From Aeromicrobium stalagmiti (GTDB lineage Bacteria > Actinomycetota > Actinomycetes > Propionibacteriales > Nocardioidaceae): a stretch of DNA of 64,000 nt. The notes beneath the pieces are model-generated. The model did not search any database and had not been told where the DNA came from. It saw only the letters and a program-made list of their open reading frames with translations. The DNA lies in the NCBI RefSeq assembly GCF_013283745.1, contig NZ_JABSTZ010000004.1, forward strand, positions 1 through 64,000. The letters are read 5' to 3'. Positions 32,639 through 41,241 of the stretch are shown in pieces. Within the stretch, counting starts at the first letter, position 1. Each line of letters starts with the position of its first letter. The translations under genes and the position numbers were made by a program.

Positions 32639-34387
32639 ATGCGATCTGTCGCCCTGTCCCCCGAGAACCGCCAAGCAGCCCTCGACGCCATGGCGTCGAC
32701 CCCGCTCGACATCCTGGTCATCGGCGGTGGTGTCGTCGGTGGCGGCGCCGCCCTCGACGCCGCGACCCGAGGCCTCACGGTCGGCCTGGTGGAGGCGCGC
32801 GACTTCGCGTCGGGCACCTCGAGCCGCTCGAGCAAGCTCATGCACGGAGGCCTGCGCTATCTGGAGATGCTCGACTTCCGGCTGGTCGCCGAGGCGCTCA
32901 AGGAGCGCGGTCTGAGCCTGCAGAAGCTCGCGCCCCACCTCGTCCACGAGGTCGGCTTCATCTATCCCCTGACCCACCGCGTCTGGGAGCGCTTCTACGC
33001 CGGCTCCGGCGTCGCGCTCTACGACGCGATGAGCAAGGCGTCGGGCTACGGGCAGGACGTGCCGCTGCACCGTCACCTGACGCGCCGCGGCGCGCGTCGG
33101 CTGATGCCGGCGCTCAAGAAGGACGCGCTGATCGGCGCCCTGCACTACTACGACGGCCAGGTCGACGACGCCCGCCACACGATGTTCCTGTCGCGCACGG
33201 CCGCGGCCTACGGCGCGCACGTCGCGAGCCGCACCCGTGTCATCGACCTGCTGCGCGATGGCGACCGCGTCGTGGGCGCCAGGGTCAAGGATCTCGAGTC
33301 CGGCCGCGAGTTCGACATCCTCGCCAAGCAGGTCGTCAACGCCAGCGGCGTGTGGACCGACGAGACCCAGTCGTTCGCGGGGCAGCGTGGCCAGTTCCAC
33401 GTCCGCGCGAGCAAGGGCGTGCACCTCGTCGTGCCGCGCGATCGCATCCGGGGCGAGTCCGGCCTGATCCTGCGCACGGAGAAGTCCGTGCTCTTCGTCA
33501 TCCCGTGGGGACGTCACTGGATCATCGGCACGACCGACACCGACTGGTCGCTGTCCAAGGACCACCCGGCCGCGAGCCGCAGCGACATCGACTACCTGCT
33601 CGAGCACGTCAACAGCGTGCTCGTCGAGCCGCTGACCCACGAGGACGTCGAGGGCGTCTATGCCGGACTCCGCCCGCTGCTGGCCGGCGAGGACGAGGCG
33701 ACCAGCAAGCTGTCGCGCGAGCACGCCGTCGGCACGAGCGTCAAGGGACTCGTCGTCATCGCGGGCGGCAAGTACACGACCTACCGCGTCATGGCCAAGG
33801 ATGCCGTCGACGCTGCTGTCCACGGCATGACGACCCAGCTCGATCGTCACGCGCCCGCCTCGGTGACCGAGGACGTCCCGCTGCTGGGTGCCGACGGCTA
33901 CCAGGCGCTGTGGAACCAGCGCCACATGATCGCGAAGTCGAGCGGGCTCGGCGTCGGCCGGATCGAGCACCTCCTGCACCGCTACGGCTCGCTCATCGGC
34001 GAGCTGCTCGACCTGATCGCCGAGCAGCCCGACCTCGGCAAGCCGCTGACCGGTGCCGACGACTACCTGCGGGCCGAGATCTCCTACGCGGCGTCCCACG
34101 AGGGCGCCCGTCACCTCGACGACGCGATCGCGCGCCGCACCCGGATCTCGATCGAGACGTTCGACCGCGGCACCGACGTCGCGGTGGAGGTCGCCGGGCT
34201 CATGGGCGACGTGCTCGGCTGGACCGAGGCGCAGCGTGACAACGAGGTCGACCACTACCTCAAGCGCGTCGCCGCCGAGCGCGAGAGCCAGACGATGCCC
34301 GACGACGAGACCGCCGACGCCGCACGCATGGGCGCCGAGGACGTCGTGCCGGTCTCGACCCAGCCCAGCACCGGGGACGCCTCGTGA
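32639..34387 (+). CDS. glpD: Aerobic glycerol-3-phosphate dehydrogenase
   Basis: A 582-residue FAD enzyme that oxidises glycerol 3-phosphate to dihydroxyacetone phosphate at the membrane and feeds electrons to quinone. The FAD motif is LDILVIGGGVVGGGAALDAATRG, followed by GTSSRSSKLMHGGLRYLE, the classic GlpD signature, and the C-terminal DAO_C helical domain. The ATG at 32639 is preferred because GGGGG lies just before it; TTG at 32627 is an alternative. Its stop overlaps the next start as GTGA. Confidence 0.96.
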   Translation: MRSVALSPENRQAALDAMASTPLDILVIGGGVVGGGAALDAATRGLTVGLVEARDFASGTSSRSSKLMHGGLRYLEMLDFRLVAEALKERGLSLQKLAPHLVHEVGFIYPLTHRVWERFYAGSGVALYDAMSKASGYGQDVPLHRHLTRRGARRLMPALKKDALIGALHYYDGQVDDARHTMFLSRTAAAYGAHVASRTRVIDLLRDGDRVVGARVKDLESGREFDILAKQVVNASGVWTDETQSFAGQRGQFHVRASKGVHLVVPRDRIRGESGLILRTEKSVLFVIPWGRHWIIGTTDTDWSLSKDHPAASRSDIDYLLEHVNSVLVEPLTHEDVEGVYAGLRPLLAGEDEATSKLSREHAVGTSVKGLVVIAGGKYTTYRVMAKDAVDAAVHGMTTQLDRHAPASVTEDVPLLGADGYQALWNQRHMIAKSSGLGVGRIEHLLHRYGSLIGELLDLIAEQPDLGKPLTGADDYLRAEISYAASHEGARHLDDAIARRTRISIETFDRGTDVAVEVAGLMGDVLGWTEAQRDNEVDHYLKRVAAERESQTMPDDETADAARMGAEDVVPVSTQPSTGDAS

Positions 34388-35136
34388 CCGAGGAGGAGGT
34401 CGTCGCCGACTACGACGTCCGCTCTCCGGCGTCCCGCACCCTCATCACGGTCGTCGGCACGATCCTGTTCGTCGGCCTCGTCGCCGGGCTGGTGCTGGGT
34501 GCGTCCATCCTGATGCGCGACACCAAGGTCTCGACGAGCGTCATCGAGATCGGCGACTCCCAGCAGATCGTCGTCGACGCCGGCGACGCGGACGTGAAGA
34601 TCGTCCAGGGCGGACCGGACGTCATCCGCCTCGCAGCGAGGATCACGAGCGGGCTGCGCACCACGTCGTTCGAGGTGGGTCGTCGCGGCGACGAGATCAA
34701 GATCCTCTCGGGCTGCCAGACGTGGCTCAACCCCGGCTGCGGCGTCGACACGACCCTCGAGATCCCCGAGGGGTTCCCGGTCGTCATCCGCACCACGGCG
34801 GGCGACGTCGTGGCCGACACGGTCGACGAGGGCGTGCTGACGGTGCAGACCGGCAGCGGCGACATCTCGGGCCGCGGTCTCACGGTCGACGAGTTCTCCG
34901 CCGAGACCGCGTCGGGCGACATCTCGGCCGACTTCAAGACCCAGCCCTTCGCCCTCAAGGCGACGACCAGCAGCGGCGACATCTCGGCCCGCATCCCGAC
35001 GGGCAAGGTCACCTACGCCGTCACGATGAAGTCGACGTCGGGGGACGAGTCCTCCGACCTCACGTCCGACGAGGACGGCGACGGGTTCGTGCGCGCGACC
35101 ACGGCGAGCGGCGACATCGACATCACGACGAAGTGA
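34384..35136 (+). CDS. DUF4097-type beta-repeat membrane protein
   Basis: A 250-residue protein. A short cytoplasmic N-terminus and one transmembrane helix (residues 20-43) precede an extracytoplasmic beta-helix. Turns repeat as GDVVAD, GDISGRG, GDISADF, GDISARI and GDIDI, the DUF4097 signature. A cysteine pair (SGCQTWLNPGC) may form a disulfide. Function is unknown. It starts by GTGA overlap with glpD, so it is translated with the glycerol genes although no link to glycerol is evident. A strong hairpin ends the operon. Confidence 0.82.
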   Translation: MTEEEVVADYDVRSPASRTLITVVGTILFVGLVAGLVLGASILMRDTKVSTSVIEIGDSQQIVVDAGDADVKIVQGGPDVIRLAARITSGLRTTSFEVGRRGDEIKILSGCQTWLNPGCGVDTTLEIPEGFPVVIRTTAGDVVADTVDEGVLTVQTGSGDISGRGLTVDEFSAETASGDISADFKTQPFALKATTSSGDISARIPTGKVTYAVTMKSTSGDESSDLTSDEDGDGFVRATTASGDIDITTK

Positions 35137-35160
35137 GCCTGCACCCGGCCTGACCGGTGA

Positions 35161-35202
35161 CATGACAAGGCCCCCGGACCGCGGTCCGGGGGCCTTGTCA
35201 TG
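35161..35202. terminator. 20-bp palindromic hairpin after the glp operon
   Basis: CATGACAAGGCCCCCGGACC (35161-35180) is followed after GC by its perfect complement (35183-35202). It ends the glpK-glpD-DUF4097 operon, and could also terminate the tRNA-His transcript coming from the right. Confidence 0.85.
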
Positions 35203-35205
35203 TGG

Positions 35206-35279
35206 GGTGAGTGACGGGACTTGAACCCGCGACCACCGGCACCACAAGCCGGTGCTCTACCAGCTGAGCTACACCCACC
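35206..35279 (-). tRNA. tRNA-His(GUG)
   Basis: Reads leftward. The acceptor GTGGGTG pairs with CACTCAC and is preceded by an encoded G at -1 (35279) facing discriminator C, the histidine identity element. The anticodon stem CCGGC/GCCGG encloses TTGTGGT with anticodon GUG; the T-loop is TTCAAGT. CCA is not encoded. Confidence 0.96.
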
Positions 35280-35359
35280 ACGCGTGCCGGGCATACGCCC
35301 GACACGGCGAAGAAGAGTCTAACGCAAGCCCGACCGTGCTCACGACCGGGTGGGCCGAC

Positions 35360-35971
35360 TCAGGCCTGACCCGTCACCGAGCCCGAGACCTCGGCCGCGA
35401 TGGCCTTGGCGGACTCGGAGTCGATGCCCGGATCGGGGGTGAAGACGGCACGGCGGTAGTAGCGCAGCTCCTCGATGCTCTCCTGGATGTCGACCAGCGC
35501 GCGGTGCTGCCCGCCCTTGGTCGGCGCGGCGAAGTAGGCCCGCGGGAACCACTGGCGCGAGAGCTCCTTGATGGACGAGACGTCGATCACGCGGTAGTGC
35601 AGCCAGCCCTCGAGCTCGGTCATGTCGCGGGCGAGGAACGAGCGGTCGGTGCCGATCGTGTTGCCGGCCATCGGCGCCTTGCCCGGCTCCTTGACGAACT
35701 CGCGGACGTACGCCAGCACCTGCTCCTCGGCCTCGCGCAGGCTCAGGCCGGTCTCGAGCTCGGTCAGGAGTCCTGAGCTGGTGTGCATGTCGGTGACGAA
35801 GTCGTTCATCTGGTCGAGAGCGGCCTGCGGGGGCTTGATGACGAGGTCGACACCGTCGCCGAGCACGTTGAGGTCGTAGTCGGTGACGAGGGCCGCCACC
35901 TCCACGAGCGCATCTGCCTCCAGGGAGAGTCCGGTCATCTCGCAGTCGATCCACACCAGCTTGTCATTCAC
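35360..35971 (-). CDS. orn: Oligoribonuclease
   Basis: A 203-residue 3'-to-5' exonuclease of the DEDDh class that degrades RNA of two to five nucleotides, including pGpG. Motifs are WIDCEMTGL (Asp, Glu), then GNTIGTDRSFLARDMTELE (third acidic) and HRALVDIQESIEELRYYR (His and last Asp). The GTG at 35971 gives the family start NDKLVWIDCEM; ATG is not available at that site. TAGTGT lies 6 bases before it. tRNA-His lies 81 bases downstream on the same strand. Confidence 0.96.
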   Translation of the reverse strand: MNDKLVWIDCEMTGLSLEADALVEVAALVTDYDLNVLGDGVDLVIKPPQAALDQMNDFVTDMHTSSGLLTELETGLSLREAEEQVLAYVREFVKEPGKAPMAGNTIGTDRSFLARDMTELEGWLHYRVIDVSSIKELSRQWFPRAYFAAPTKGGQHRALVDIQESIEELRYYRRAVFTPDPGIDSESAKAIAAEVSGSVTGQA

Positions 35972-35977
35972 GCCCCG

Positions 35978-35983
35978 ACACTA
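35978..35983 (-). promoter_or_regulatory. Leaderless -10 element for orn
   Basis: On the minus strand TAGTGT lies 6 bases before the GTG at 35971. It supports GTG over any downstream start. Confidence 0.5.
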
Positions 35984-36139
35984 CTGCGACGCCCGCGATG
36001 GGGCTTCGGACGGGCCGGTAGGCTCACGAGGAACCTTCGGCGACGGTTCTGCGTTGGTCCCTTCGGTGACCGGCAGGACGTCGAGTGCCCATCCCCGAAC
36101 ACGTCGCGACCGATGCGGCTGGACAGACTGAGGAACGAC

Positions 36140-36925
36140 ATGGCGAACGATCGACAGGAACGGGCCGCGCGCGCGGAGCAGATGCGCAAGGAGCGCGAGA
36201 AGGCCGACCGCAAGCAGCGCAACCTCATCACGGTGGGCATCGTGGTCGTGGTCGTCGCGCTCATCGCGCTGGCCGGCTTCGGCTACCAGAGCATGAAGAA
36301 GGACAAGGAGATCGCCACCGAGCTGACGACTCCGCAGAACGTCAACAAGGACTACGGCATCCTCTACACGCCCGAGGTCGCGACGGGCAAGGCCCCGGCC
36401 TCCGACGCCGACCCCGTCAAGGTGACGCTGTACGAGGACTTCCTGTGCCCCGGCTGCGGCGCCCTCGAGCAGACCGCCGGCTCCTTCCTGAGCGACCAGG
36501 TCGCCGCGGGTGAGATCCAGATCGAGTACCGCCCCTACGCGTTCCTCGTGAACCAGAGCACCAACGAGTACTCCCAGCGTGCCTGGAACGCCGCCGCGTG
36601 CGTCAACGACAAGGGCGGGCCCAAGGCCTTCAAGGCGTTCCACGACATCCTGTTCGCCAACCAGCCCCAGGAGGGCGGCGCCGGACCGGAGAACTCCCAG
36701 CTGATCGAGTGGGCGAAGGAGGCCGGAGTCACCGGCGTCGACGCCTGCATCAACAAGCAGACGTTCACCCCGTGGATCGAGGACGCCCTCTCGCAGGGCA
36801 AGGACGACGGTGTCTCGGGCACCCCGACGATGCGCATCGACGGCAAGGACGTCAGCGGCGAGGGCAACACCATCCCGCAGCAGGCCGACATCCAGAAGGC
36901 CATCGACGCGGCCAAGAAGGCCTAG
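36140..36925 (+). CDS. Membrane-anchored DsbA-like thiol oxidoreductase
   Basis: A 261-residue protein. The first 30 residues are highly charged (RQERAARAEQMRKEREKADR), followed by one transmembrane helix (residues 34-55) and an extracytoplasmic thioredoxin fold of the DsbA/thioredoxin_4 class. The active site is CPGC in YEDFLCPGCGALEQ, and the cis-proline loop is GVSGTPTMRIDG. It probably handles disulfides of exported proteins. GAGGAA precedes the ATG at 36140. Its stop overlaps the stop of the convergent crcB gene in the sequence CTAG. Confidence 0.9.
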   Translation: MANDRQERAARAEQMRKEREKADRKQRNLITVGIVVVVVALIALAGFGYQSMKKDKEIATELTTPQNVNKDYGILYTPEVATGKAPASDADPVKVTLYEDFLCPGCGALEQTAGSFLSDQVAAGEIQIEYRPYAFLVNQSTNEYSQRAWNAAACVNDKGGPKAFKAFHDILFANQPQEGGAGPENSQLIEWAKEAGVTGVDACINKQTFTPWIEDALSQGKDDGVSGTPTMRIDGKDVSGEGNTIPQQADIQKAIDAAKKA

Positions 36926-37272
36926 CGCCCGACGGCATACCCGCACGCAGCCGCCGCAACGCCCAGCACGAGCATCACCAGGGCGTTGACGGCGGCTGCT
37001 GCGTACCTGCGCTCGAGCGCCAGGTGCGTGGTCTCGACGCTCGCGGTGCTGAACGTCGTGTAGCCGCCGAGGAAGCCGGTGCCGAGGATCGTGAGCCAGG
37101 CGTCGCCGGTGGCCAGCCCGACGAGCAGCCCGAGCAGGAACGAGCCCGTGACGTTGATGACGAGCGTCGACCACGGGAGGCGGTCCGACGTCCGCGGTCG
37201 GATCCACGCGTCGAGCGAGTAGCGCGTGCCCGCGCCGAGCCCCCCGGCCAGGGCCATCAGCAGCGTCGTCAT
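36922..37272 (-). CDS. crcB: CrcB/Fluc fluoride channel subunit
   Basis: A 116-residue, four-helix membrane protein of the Fluc family, which exports fluoride as an antiparallel dimer. Typical are GGLGAGTRYSLD, TLVINVTGSFLLGLLVG (with the conserved Asn) and GTGFLGGYTTFSTAS. It starts by ATGA overlap with the other crcB gene; in actinobacteria such pairs form heterodimeric channels. No fluoride riboswitch is seen upstream. Confidence 0.93.
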   Translation of the reverse strand: MTTLLMALAGGLGAGTRYSLDAWIRPRTSDRLPWSTLVINVTGSFLLGLLVGLATGDAWLTILGTGFLGGYTTFSTASVETTHLALERRYAAAAVNALVMLVLGVAAAACGYAVGR

Positions 37273-37652
37273 CGCGTCACCGCCCGGGCGGCTGCGATGC
37301 CGGCGGCGGCAGCGACGAGGCCGGCCAGCACCGAGCCGACGGCGTACGTCAGGCCGAGGGCCACGTGGTCGCCGCGCAGCAGGGTGTCGGTCTCGACCGC
37401 GAGGGCGCTGTAGGTCGTGTAGCCGCCGAGGAAGCCCGTCCCCAGCAGGAGACGGAGCGTGCGGCGGTCGCCCGTGTCGTCCCCACGGACGACCAGCGCT
37501 GCCAGCAGGGCGCCGAGGACGAACGAGCCGGTGACGTTGACGACGAACGTGCCGGTGGGGAAGAGGTGTGTGCTGTCGAGCCACGACGACACGCCGTGCC
37601 GGCCCAGGGTGCCGGCGGCACCACCTGCGACGACGACGGCGAACGCTCTCAC
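37269..37652 (-). CDS. crcB: CrcB/Fluc fluoride channel subunit, paired copy
   Basis: A 127-residue Fluc protein with GGAAGTLGRHGVSSWL, FVVNVTGSFVLGALLAA and GTGFLGGYTTYSALAVE. It is clearly diverged from its neighbour, as expected of two subunits in one heterodimer. The GTG at 37652 overlaps the lysE stop (GTGA), and its own stop overlaps the next crcB start. Three genes are thus chained by overlaps. Confidence 0.92.
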   Translation of the reverse strand: MRAFAVVVAGGAAGTLGRHGVSSWLDSTHLFPTGTFVVNVTGSFVLGALLAALVVRGDDTGDRRTLRLLLGTGFLGGYTTYSALAVETDTLLRGDHVALGLTYAVGSVLAGLVAAAAGIAAARAVTR

Positions 37653-38275
37653 CCGCCCATCAGACCATGCAGGAGCGTGGCAGCGATGGCGACCATCACG
37701 ATCGCGATCAGCGCGTCGAGCACCCGCCAGGCGACCGGGCGCGCGAACACGGGCCGCAGCAGGCGCGCGCCGAAGCCGAGGGTGGTGAACCAGACGACGC
37801 TGCCGACGGCCGCGCCCAGCCCGAACCACCACCGGTCGTCGCCGTGCGTCGCGGCCACCGACCCGAGCAGCACGAGCGTGTCGAGGTAGACGTGGGGATT
37901 GAGCCAGGTCAGCGCGAGGATCGTCGTGACGACCGGCCACAGCGGTGTCGACCTGCCGTCGGCCTCGGTGTCGAGCGCCGCGGGGCGCCAGGCACGGCGC
38001 GCCGCGAGGGCTGCGTACGTGAGCAGGAAGGCGGCGCCGCCGATGCGCATCACGTCGGTGAGCCACGGGGCGAGCTCGAGCAGGGAGCCGAGCCCGCCGA
38101 CCCCGAGCAGGATCAGGACGGCGTCGGACCCGGCGCAGATCGCGACCACCGGGAGGACGTGCTCCCGGCGCAGGCCCTGGCGCAGGACGTAGGCGTTCTG
38201 GGCGCCGATCGCGATGATGAGCGACAGCCCGAAGCCGAGCCCCGAGGCGGAGGCGACGAGCGCGGCGTGGGTCAT
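37649..38275 (-). CDS. lysE: LysE-type L-lysine/L-arginine exporter
   Basis: A 208-residue membrane protein of the LysE/ArgO family with about six helices. The family block GFGLSLIIAIGAQNAYVLRQGLRREHV covers residues 14-40, with the characteristic GAQNAxVLRQG, and LTWLNPHVYLDTLVLLGS follows later. It exports basic amino acids when they accumulate. It is divergent from a LysG-type activator with 72 bases between. TAGCGT lies 7 bases before its ATG. Confidence 0.94.
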   Translation of the reverse strand: MTHAALVASASGLGFGLSLIIAIGAQNAYVLRQGLRREHVLPVVAICAGSDAVLILLGVGGLGSLLELAPWLTDVMRIGGAAFLLTYAALAARRAWRPAALDTEADGRSTPLWPVVTTILALTWLNPHVYLDTLVLLGSVAATHGDDRWWFGLGAAVGSVVWFTTLGFGARLLRPVFARPVAWRVLDALIAIVMVAIAATLLHGLMGG

Positions 38276-38282
38276 GTCGTCG

Positions 38283-38288
38283 ACGCTA
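38283..38288 (-). promoter_or_regulatory. Leaderless -10 element for lysE
   Basis: On the minus strand TAGCGT lies 7 bases before the ATG at 38275, inside the 72-bp lysE/lysG intergenic region. Confidence 0.45.
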
Positions 38289-38333
38289 GAGGTCCCACTT
38301 GCTGAAGTCCAACGAATGTTTCTTGCCTTGCAT

Positions 38334-38339
38334 TAGTGT
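38334..38339 (+). promoter_or_regulatory. Leaderless -10 element for lysG
   Basis: TAGTGT lies 8 bases before the lysG ATG at 38348, with no Shine-Dalgarno between them. Confidence 0.45.
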
Positions 38340-38347
38340 TGCTTCAC

Positions 38348-39214
38348 ATGGATCTGGCCCAGCTGCAGGCCCTCGCCGCGGTGGTCGACGAGGGATCTTT
38401 CGACGCCGCGGCCTCGGCGCTGCACGTCACCCCGTCGGCGATCAGTCAGCGCATCAAGGCGCTCGAGCAGTCGACCGGGCAGGTGCTCGTGCGACGCGCG
38501 CGACCGACCGCGGCGACCGACGCCGGTGAGGCCTACGTGCGCCTGGCGCGCCAGGTCGACGCCCTGGTGCACGAGGCTCGTGCCGAGACGGGGGTCGAGG
38601 CGACGGTCACCATTCCCATCGCCGTCAACGCCGACTCGCTCGCCACGTGGATCCTTCCGGCGCTGGCGACGCTGCCCCCGACGATCTGCTTCGACCTGCA
38701 CCGCGACGACCAGGCGCACACTGCCGACCTGCTCCGGTCGGGCACGGTCATGGCGGCGATCACCTCCGACGACCGGCCGGTGCAGGGGTGCCGGGTCGAG
38801 CGGCTCGGCTCGATGCGATATCGACCGATGGCGACCCCCGCCGTCGTCGAGCGGTGGTTCGCCGACGGCGTCGACGCGTCGTCCCTCGCCGCGGCACCCG
38901 TCGTGGTCTACGACCGCAAGGACGACCTGCAGGACGCCTACCTGCGCCGACGGTCGAGGAGCCGGCTGTCGCCCCCGCGCCACCACGTGCCCTCGTCGGT
39001 CGAGTTCGCCCGGGCCGTGCTGCTGGGTCTGGGGTGGGGGATGCTGCCGGACGAGCAGAGCCTCGACGCCGAGCGCGACGGGCGCCTGGTCGAGCTCGAC
39101 CCCGGCCAGCACGTCGACGTCACGCTGCACTGGCAGCAGTGGACGCTGCGGACGCCGGCGCTCGACGCAGTGGCGGCCGCTGTCCGTGCAGCGGCTGCAG
39201 ATCACCTGCGCTGA
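38348..39214 (+). CDS. lysG: LysR-type activator of lysE (LysG/ArgP family)
   Basis: A 288-residue LysR-type regulator. The N-terminal helix-turn-helix has AVVDEGSFDAAASALHVTPSAISQRIKALE, the hallmark of the LysG/ArgP branch. The effector domain contains VNADSLATWILPAL, also typical. It should sense lysine or arginine and activate the divergent exporter gene. The ATG at 38348 was chosen because the conserved start is MDLAQLQALAAVV. Confidence 0.94.
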   Translation: MDLAQLQALAAVVDEGSFDAAASALHVTPSAISQRIKALEQSTGQVLVRRARPTAATDAGEAYVRLARQVDALVHEARAETGVEATVTIPIAVNADSLATWILPALATLPPTICFDLHRDDQAHTADLLRSGTVMAAITSDDRPVQGCRVERLGSMRYRPMATPAVVERWFADGVDASSLAAAPVVVYDRKDDLQDAYLRRRSRSRLSPPRHHVPSSVEFARAVLLGLGWGMLPDEQSLDAERDGRLVELDPGQHVDVTLHWQQWTLRTPALDAVAAAVRAAAADHLR

Positions 39215-39260
39215 GACCCGTGCGGTGGTAACGTCAAGTCACTACCACTGAGGAGCGGCG

Positions 39261-39824
39261 ATGGACCTCGACGAGCTGTTGGACGGGCTCCTCGAGCCGC
39301 ACGCGGTGAGTCCGGGCGACGACGGCGACCAGCTGGTCGCGATGCGCCTCGCCGACGACTGGGGTGTCGGCGTCAGGCTGCACCGCCGCGGCACCCACCG
39401 TCAGTGGAACATCCGCGAGGTGACCCTGCGTCTGCTCGACCACGACGCGAGCATCAACGGCAACGACGTCCGCGAGCTGCCACTGGGCTCGCTGCTGTCG
39501 GAGGCCCGCCGTCTGGCCACCAAGAGCGCCGAGGTGCAGGTGCCGACGGTCCGTCCGGTCGACCTCGCGGTGATGATCGCCGGCAACGGCGGCACGTTCG
39601 GCAGCAGCGACGAGATGCTGGCGGCTCTCGCCTTCGAGTACGTCGCGATCGTCGAGGCCGGCGATCGTACGCCGTCCAAGACGCTCGCCGAGCGCCTCGG
39701 CGGCGCGGCAGGCACGTGGACCAACCGGGTCGCCGAGGCGCGGCGGCGCGGGTTCCTCACCGCGGTGGAGCGGGGCGAGGCCGGGGGAGCGGTCACTCCC
39801 GAGGCGTTCGACGCCCTGCCCTGA
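39261..39824 (+). CDS. Hypothetical protein with possible C-terminal helix-turn-helix
   Basis: A 187-residue soluble protein with a good ribosome binding site (GAGGAG, 6 bases before the ATG). The N-terminal half is predicted alpha/beta with acidic residues. The C-terminal part, TPSKTLAERLGGAAGTWTNRVAEARRRGFL, looks like a winged or simple helix-turn-helix in which a sigma-like or xre-like reading head is followed by a wing-like tail. I do not recognise the family. The end is 6 bases from the convergent rpmJ. Confidence 0.6.
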   Translation: MDLDELLDGLLEPHAVSPGDDGDQLVAMRLADDWGVGVRLHRRGTHRQWNIREVTLRLLDHDASINGNDVRELPLGSLLSEARRLATKSAEVQVPTVRPVDLAVMIAGNGGTFGSSDEMLAALAFEYVAIVEAGDRTPSKTLAERLGGAAGTWTNRVAEARRRGFLTAVERGEAGGAVTPEAFDALP

Positions 39825-39829
39825 GCGGG

Positions 39830-39952
39830 TCAGCCCTGCCGGCCCTTCAGGCGCGGGTTCTGCTTGTTGATCACGAACGTGCGACCGCGGCGCCGGACGA
39901 CTTGCGCACCGGGCTGGTTCTTGAGCGACCTGAGCGAGTTGCGGACCTTCAT
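39830..39952 (-). CDS. rpmJ: Zinc-free ribosomal protein bL36 paralog
   Basis: A 40-residue bL36 of the cysteine-free type: [20 protein letters not shown] then [14 protein letters not shown]. The usual CxxC/CxxH zinc ligands are absent, which marks it as the zinc-sparing paralog made under zinc starvation. It has no ribosome binding site and starts by ATGA overlap with rpmF, so it is translationally coupled. Confidence 0.93.
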   Translation of the reverse strand: MKVRNSLRSLKNQPGAQVVRRRGRTFVINKQNPRLKGRQG

Positions 39953-40125
39953 GCGTGCTCCTGGCGGGTGACGAGGCCGCGCTGGACGGCTCGGACGAGG
40001 CGACGGGGGACGCGGTGCGTGACGCCGTCGACGGTGACCGGCACCAAGGCGACGGGCGTCGCCTTCCAGCTCGAGCGGCGGTGACGGGTGTTGCTGCGCG
40101 ACAGCTTGCGCTTGGGGACGGCCAT
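39949..40125 (-). CDS. rpmF: Zinc-free ribosomal protein bL32 paralog
   Basis: A 58-residue bL32. [20 protein letters not shown] is the family N-terminus; the C-terminal half lacks all four zinc-binding cysteines. AAGAGG stands seven bases before its ATG. It lies 42 bases after the CobW-family gene on the same strand and overlaps rpmJ, completing a cobW-rpmF-rpmJ operon on the left side of the Zur box. Confidence 0.93.
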   Translation of the reverse strand: MAVPKRKLSRSNTRHRRSSWKATPVALVPVTVDGVTHRVPRRLVRAVQRGLVTRQEHA

Positions 40126-40167
40126 GGTGCCTCTTTCGGGGTCGGGTGACGGGTGTCCGGTGGTGGG

Positions 40168-41241
40168 TCAGGCAGGCTGACGGGTGGGGCCGAGCCAGGG
40201 CTCGAAGCCGTCCTCGTGGCTCTCCCAGATCGTGCCGCGCTCGGCGATCTCCCGGTCGGTCAGCAGGCACGACCTGAACAGGGCGAGCAGCTCGTCCCGG
40301 CCGCCGTCGATGCCGGTCACGAGGAGGCGGACGTGCGGCTCGCTCGATCCGTGCTCGCAGGGGCCGACGCTCAGCTGACCGCCGGCGCCGTCCCACTCGC
40401 AGATCTGGTCGTGACGCGTCGGCAGCCAGAAGCAGCCCCGAGATCGCCGAGCGCCGCCGCCGAGACCCTCCAGGTTGGCCATCAGCCGCTCGGGGTGGAA
40501 CGGTCGGTCGGACCGCAGCTCCACGGTCCATGCCGCTCCGATCTCGACGAGCCCGACGGTCGCGCGGTGCGCGGGATCGACCCACGCCTGCGCGTCACGG
40601 TGGGAGCGCCGGGCGCCCACGACGGCGGCGGTGTCGATCGAGAGGTGGTCGACGACCTCGCTGGCACCGGGGCGGAGCAGTGCCCGGACGAGATCCCGGT
40701 CGGTCTCCTCGATGTCGCCGACCACGACGACCATGTCGGCGTGCTCGACGAGCGAGGCGTGCACCTCGGCCACACCGCGTGCGTCCTCGACGGAGGTCTG
40801 CAGGTGCCGCTCGCGCAGCAGGTCGTCGCCGAGGAGGTCCTCGCGAGCCGTCGGTCCGTTGACGACGGCGAGCACCGACGCGACGTGGAGCTTCGCGCCG
40901 AGCACGGCGTCGTGGTCGAGGATCGCGCAGATCTGCTCGGCTCCGGCCGCGATCGGCAGGTGCGCGATGATCGTGCTCCACCGGCCGTCGTCGGCGAGGC
41001 GCTCGAGCGTCGGCACGACGTCCTCGCGCAGGGCGCAGCCGACGCAGGCGTGGGCGAGGTCGATGTGGACCCGCTCGACGACCCCCGTCATGTCGCTGAC
41101 GACTCGGGTCAGGACCTGCTCGTCGACGTCGATCGTGTGGCGGACGGCGACGGCCCGGGGGGCGTCCCACTGCAGGCCGACCATCGCGTGCGCCATCGCG
41201 TCGGCGTCGATCCCGGTCAGCAGCACGAGCGGCGTGCTCAT
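40168..41241 (-). CDS. CobW/COG0523-family protein, zinc-starvation type
   Basis: A 357-residue member of the CobW GTPase superfamily. The metal motif is ACVGCAL near residue 67, in the position of the CxCC motif. The N-terminal strand [16 protein letters not shown] takes the place of the P-loop but lacks its GKS/T, and the C-terminal half matches the CobW_C fold. Loss of the P-loop residues suggests it does not hydrolyse GTP like YciC or CobW. It resembles the mycobacterial ribosome-remodelling factor that acts on zinc-free ribosomes. It overlaps a micro-ORF at its start. Confidence 0.8.
   Translation of the reverse strand: MSTPLVLLTGIDADAMAHAMVGLQWDAPRAVAVRHTIDVDEQVLTRVVSDMTGVVERVHIDLAHACVGCALREDVVPTLERLADDGRWSTIIAHLPIAAGAEQICAILDHDAVLGAKLHVASVLAVVNGPTAREDLLGDDLLRERHLQTSVEDARGVAEVHASLVEHADMVVVVGDIEETDRDLVRALLRPGASEVVDHLSIDTAAVVGARRSHRDAQAWVDPAHRATVGLVEIGAAWTVELRSDRPFHPERLMANLEGLGGGARRSRGCFWLPTRHDQICEWDGAGGQLSVGPCEHGSSEPHVRLLVTGIDGGRDELLALFRSCLLTDREIAERGTIWESHEDGFEPWLGPTRQPA

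Noticed and set aside
37653..38282. Fluoride riboswitch ahead of the crcB genes
   Set aside because: No crcB-motif structure is present. The gene start overlaps lysE and the lysE start appears leaderless.
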